Positions 14,775-17,917 of a stretch of 17,917 nt of DNA are shown in pieces. The notes under the pieces are model-generated. The model searched no databases and was not told where the DNA came from. It worked only from the letters and a program-made list of their open reading frames with translations. A program made the translations under genes and the position numbers. The first letter of the stretch is position 1, and each line of letters begins with the position of its first letter. This DNA is from JANOBD01 sp031411495. Its GTDB lineage: Bacteria; Planctomycetota; Phycisphaerae; Tepidisphaerales; Tepidisphaeraceae. The stretch is taken from positions 1-17,917 of the forward strand of contig JANOBD010000066.1 of NCBI GenBank assembly GCA_031411495.1, in the 5' to 3' direction.

Positions 14775-14801
14775 GCCGTCGACGATCGATCCGCATAGAC
14801 T
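14773..14801 (+). promoter_or_regulatory. candidate promoter of thiC and its riboswitch
   Basis: TTGCCG (14773-14778) and TAGACT (14796-14801) are 17 bp apart. Transcription would start about 6 nt further on, at the first base of riboswitch stem P1 (14807), which supports the assignment. Confidence 0.65.
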
Positions 14802-14806
14802 TTCCA

Positions 14807-14915
14807 CATCGCTCGGGGCGATCGTCGATTCTGATGATCTGAGAAGCGGTGAGGACTTGTCCTCACCATACCCGTCGAACCTGATCCGGCTCATACCGGC
14901 GTAGGGAACGCGATG
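14807..14915 (+). ncRNA. TPP riboswitch (THI element)
   Basis: The aptamer senses thiamine diphosphate. P1 is CATCGC (14807-14812) with GCGATG (14910-14915). P2 pairs CGGG (14814-14817) with CCCG (14871-14874). P3 is GATCGTC/GATGATC (14820-14826 / 14833-14839). The conserved J3/2 TCTGAGA is at 14838-14844. A variable stem GGTGAGGAC-TT-GTCCTCACC (14848-14867) is perfect over 9 bp. The conserved pyrophosphate-sensing half follows: ACCTGATCCGG (14879-14889), CTCATACCGGC and GTAGGGAACG (14901-14910). This matches the THI-box consensus closely. It lies upstream of thiC, its most common target, and the region after it can form a ribosome-site hairpin. Confidence 0.97.
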
Positions 14916-14960
14916 ACACAACACCGTGCCGTCGTCGTTCAATCATTTTGAAGGAACGAC
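14910..14960 (+). promoter_or_regulatory. thiC translational switch (antisequestor and Shine-Dalgarno sequestor)
   Basis: GTCGTTC (14934-14940) pairs perfectly with GAACGAC (14954-14960), closing off half of the AAGGA ribosome binding site (14951-14955). Competing with it, GCGATGAC (14910-14917), which includes the 3' strand of P1, can pair over 8 positions (two G-U) with GTCGTCGT (14931-14938). TPP binding favours P1, frees 14931-14940 and lets the sequestor form (off); without TPP the antisequestor opens the site (on). This is read by eye, without energy calculation. Confidence 0.65.
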
Positions 14961-14962
14961 CC

Positions 14963-16852
<1,890 letters not shown>

Positions 16853-16916
16853 GCGAGGCAAGCGCGCCACGTCCGCTCGGGTCCGAAGTCCGTTGTGGGA
16901 TGGACTAGCGCCATCG

Positions 16917-16947
16917 CGCCGCTAGCACCGGCGTTCTTATCTGTTTT
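16917..16947 (+). terminator. probable intrinsic terminator of thiC
   Basis: CGCCG (16917-16921) pairs with CGGCG (16929-16933) around a 7-nt loop, followed by TTCTTATCTGTTTT. The stem is short but all G-C, and the tail is U-rich. An overlapping alternative stem CTAGCG/CGCTAG (16905-16910 / 16920-16925) competes with it. The tail touches the stop codon of the convergent PEP-CTERM gene. Confidence 0.5.
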
Positions 16948-17551
16948 ACCTTGATTGGCGTCGGCGGCGCGCGGCACACAGCAGACCGCCCGCCAGGCTG
17001 GACAGGGACGCGGGCTCGGGTGCGATCAATTCAACCCGGAACGACGCGTCGTTCTGCGCGAACGTCTGCACGTTTCCCGGCATCGTTGCCAGCGACGTGA
17101 AGTACACGCCGCCCGCATAGACGCTCGAATTGAAGCTTTGGATCATGACGTTCGTCGGACTCAGCGGCATGGATGCCCAGATGGCATACGTTCCGCCGGG
17201 AACGAGTGGAACGTCGGCGGGGTTGAACTGGATATTCTCCCAGGTCCCGTTGCCGAGAAGCGTTTCGGATTGCGTCGCCAGGATCGAAGTGACCGTGTTC
17301 CCCGACACGGCACCGAGATTCATCGTGAAGTTCCGCCCGAGGGTCGAATTGAAGTTCAGATACCCTTGGTCGAAGACGCTGTCGCCGACCAACGGCACGG
17401 TGAATGTCTGTCCGAGTTGAACCGTCACGGGCCCATTGGAGACGTTGTTGAATGACGCTCCCGACCATAACGATTGTGTCTCGATCACCGTCAGCGCCGA
17501 AGCGACGTTGGAAAGGCTCAATATGGCGAACAGGGTCAGATACCGTTTCAT
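16946..17551 (-). CDS. PEP-CTERM sorting-domain protein
   Basis: This 201-aa protein is predicted to be exported and processed by an exosortase. ATG 17551 is chosen over upstream in-frame ATGs because GAGG lies 6 nt before it and the signal peptide then begins at once (MKRYLTLFAILSLSNVASA). The mature part is a Ser/Thr/Asn-rich beta-type domain (TQSLWSGASFNNVSNGPVTV, LGQTFTVPLVGDS, PGGTYAIWASMPLSP) without recognised catalytic motifs. The C-terminus has PEPASLSSL, a short hydrophobic run AGGLLCAA and the basic tail RRRRQSR, the PEP-CTERM signature. The exosortase is not in this window. The role is probably surface or biofilm matrix attachment. A cluster of palindromes lies upstream (17587-17638). 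Confidence 0.85.
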   Translation of the reverse strand: MKRYLTLFAILSLSNVASALTVIETQSLWSGASFNNVSNGPVTVQLGQTFTVPLVGDSVFDQGYLNFNSTLGRNFTMNLGAVSGNTVTSILATQSETLLGNGTWENIQFNPADVPLVPGGTYAIWASMPLSPTNVMIQSFNSSVYAGGVYFTSLATMPGNVQTFAQNDASFRVELIAPEPASLSSLAGGLLCAARRRRQSR

Positions 17552-17586
17552 CTCGCACCTCGAATAAAAGCGCAGTGCTGCATTAA

Positions 17587-17638
17587 AGACAATTGCCGGC
17601 AATTTCATACTAGCCAATTGTCTCTTATCTGCAAGAGA
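17587..17638. promoter_or_regulatory. nested palindromes upstream of the PEP-CTERM gene
   Basis: AATTGCCGGCAATT (17591-17604) is a perfect 14-bp palindrome. It overlaps AGACAATTG (17587-17595), which is matched in reverse by CAATTGTCT (17615-17623), a perfect 9-bp pair with 19 nt between. TCTCTT (17621-17626) with AAGAGA (17633-17638) adds a third. The block lies 36-87 bp upstream of the start codon, where operators would be expected. The regulator is unknown. Confidence 0.5.
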
Positions 17639-17784
17639 AATGTCTTTTCGACTCTGTGGCGTAAAATGTGCTGCATTATTATAAGCCATCAATCGAGGAG
17701 GGCGTAGCGGCTACAACTCGCTTAATGAGCGGACCGATAGCGGCGACCGCCATATCAGGCATCTCGGCGAAATCGACTAGTGTT
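17639..17784. other. non-coding stretch between the palindromes and the transposase fragment
   Basis: No gene is supported on either strand. It holds two short inverted repeats, GTAGC-G-GCTAC (17704-17714) and CGCT-TAATG-AGCG (17719-17731). It probably contains one end of the insertion element, but the terminal repeat cannot be defined with the other end out of view. Confidence 0.4.
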
Positions 17785-17916
17785 TCATTGCAGCTGTATT
17801 GAAGGGTATAGCCTGTGCAGCTTCACCCGCGCATCAGCGGTCGTGAATTGCCAGCGGACGCCGACTGTCGCCGCGTTGCGGGAATGCTCCCATGCGGCTA
17901 CCTCCCGCGCTAACGT
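17785..17916 (-). mobile_element. C-terminal end of an IS630-family transposase, rest outside window
   Basis: The reverse strand reads 43 codons from the window edge to a TGA at 17785-17787. The peptide includes LAREVAAWEHSRNAATVGVR, WQFTTADARVKL and HRLYPSIQLQ. This matches the typical C-terminus of IS630-family DDE transposases (W-x-N near 'AAW...RN', then 'W.FTT.DAR.KL..LYP'). Catalytic residues and most of the element lie to the right. Whether the copy is intact cannot be judged. The fragment points toward the PEP-CTERM gene, whose upstream region it borders. Confidence 0.8.
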
Positions 17917-17917
17917 C

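Overview
The window is GC-rich and gene-dense. It looks like the chromosome of a planctomycete, probably a Phycisphaerae/Tepidisphaera-type lineage. Supporting this are a PEP-CTERM protein with a PEP motif, short hydrophobic stretch and poly-Arg tail, a glycine-tract secreted protein of a type I associate with planctomycetes, scattered polysaccharide-degrading genes, and GC-rich palindromes between genes. The placement is an inference. No phylogenetic marker was compared.

Layout, left to right. Positions 1-4209 carry four minus-strand genes in the order purD, a SpoU/TrmH RNA methyltransferase, and the gamma then alpha subunits of a 2-oxoacid:ferredoxin oxidoreductase; alpha runs off the left edge. 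At 4554-5969 is a secreted GH30 glycosidase. Next is a divergent pair: an SbtA-type bicarbonate transporter (minus) and a small winged-helix regulator (plus). A near-perfect palindrome lies exactly between the -35 and -10 boxes of the regulator gene. Ffh (signal recognition particle GTPase) follows, apparently without a ribosome binding site. Then come a 66-aa lipoprotein, a very long perfect-stem hairpin, a secreted Gly-rich protein on the minus strand, and recX divergent from it.

recX converges on a heparinase II/III-family gene. The junction is a cluster of GC-rich palindromes that supplies the stop codon of the lyase gene. The lyase gene is divergent from a GH42 beta-galactosidase that starts at TTG behind a perfect Shine-Dalgarno sequence. 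A TPP riboswitch with a recognisable promoter and a legible translational switch then precedes thiC. The right end holds a PEP-CTERM surface protein (minus), an upstream cluster of palindromes, and the C-terminal end of an IS630-family transposase cut by the window edge.

Functionally this is mostly core metabolism (purine, thiamine, oxidative decarboxylation of 2-oxoacids, protein targeting, RecA control) with carbohydrate catabolism: extracellular GH30, and cytoplasmic GH42 and heparinase-like enzymes. One tenuous link is visible: the oxidoreductase uses thiamine diphosphate, the product of the riboswitch-controlled pathway. I found no clear undescribed multi-gene system. The most informative signals are regulatory: the sbtA/regulator operator, the thiC switch, leaderless-type ffh, and several strong unexplained palindromes.
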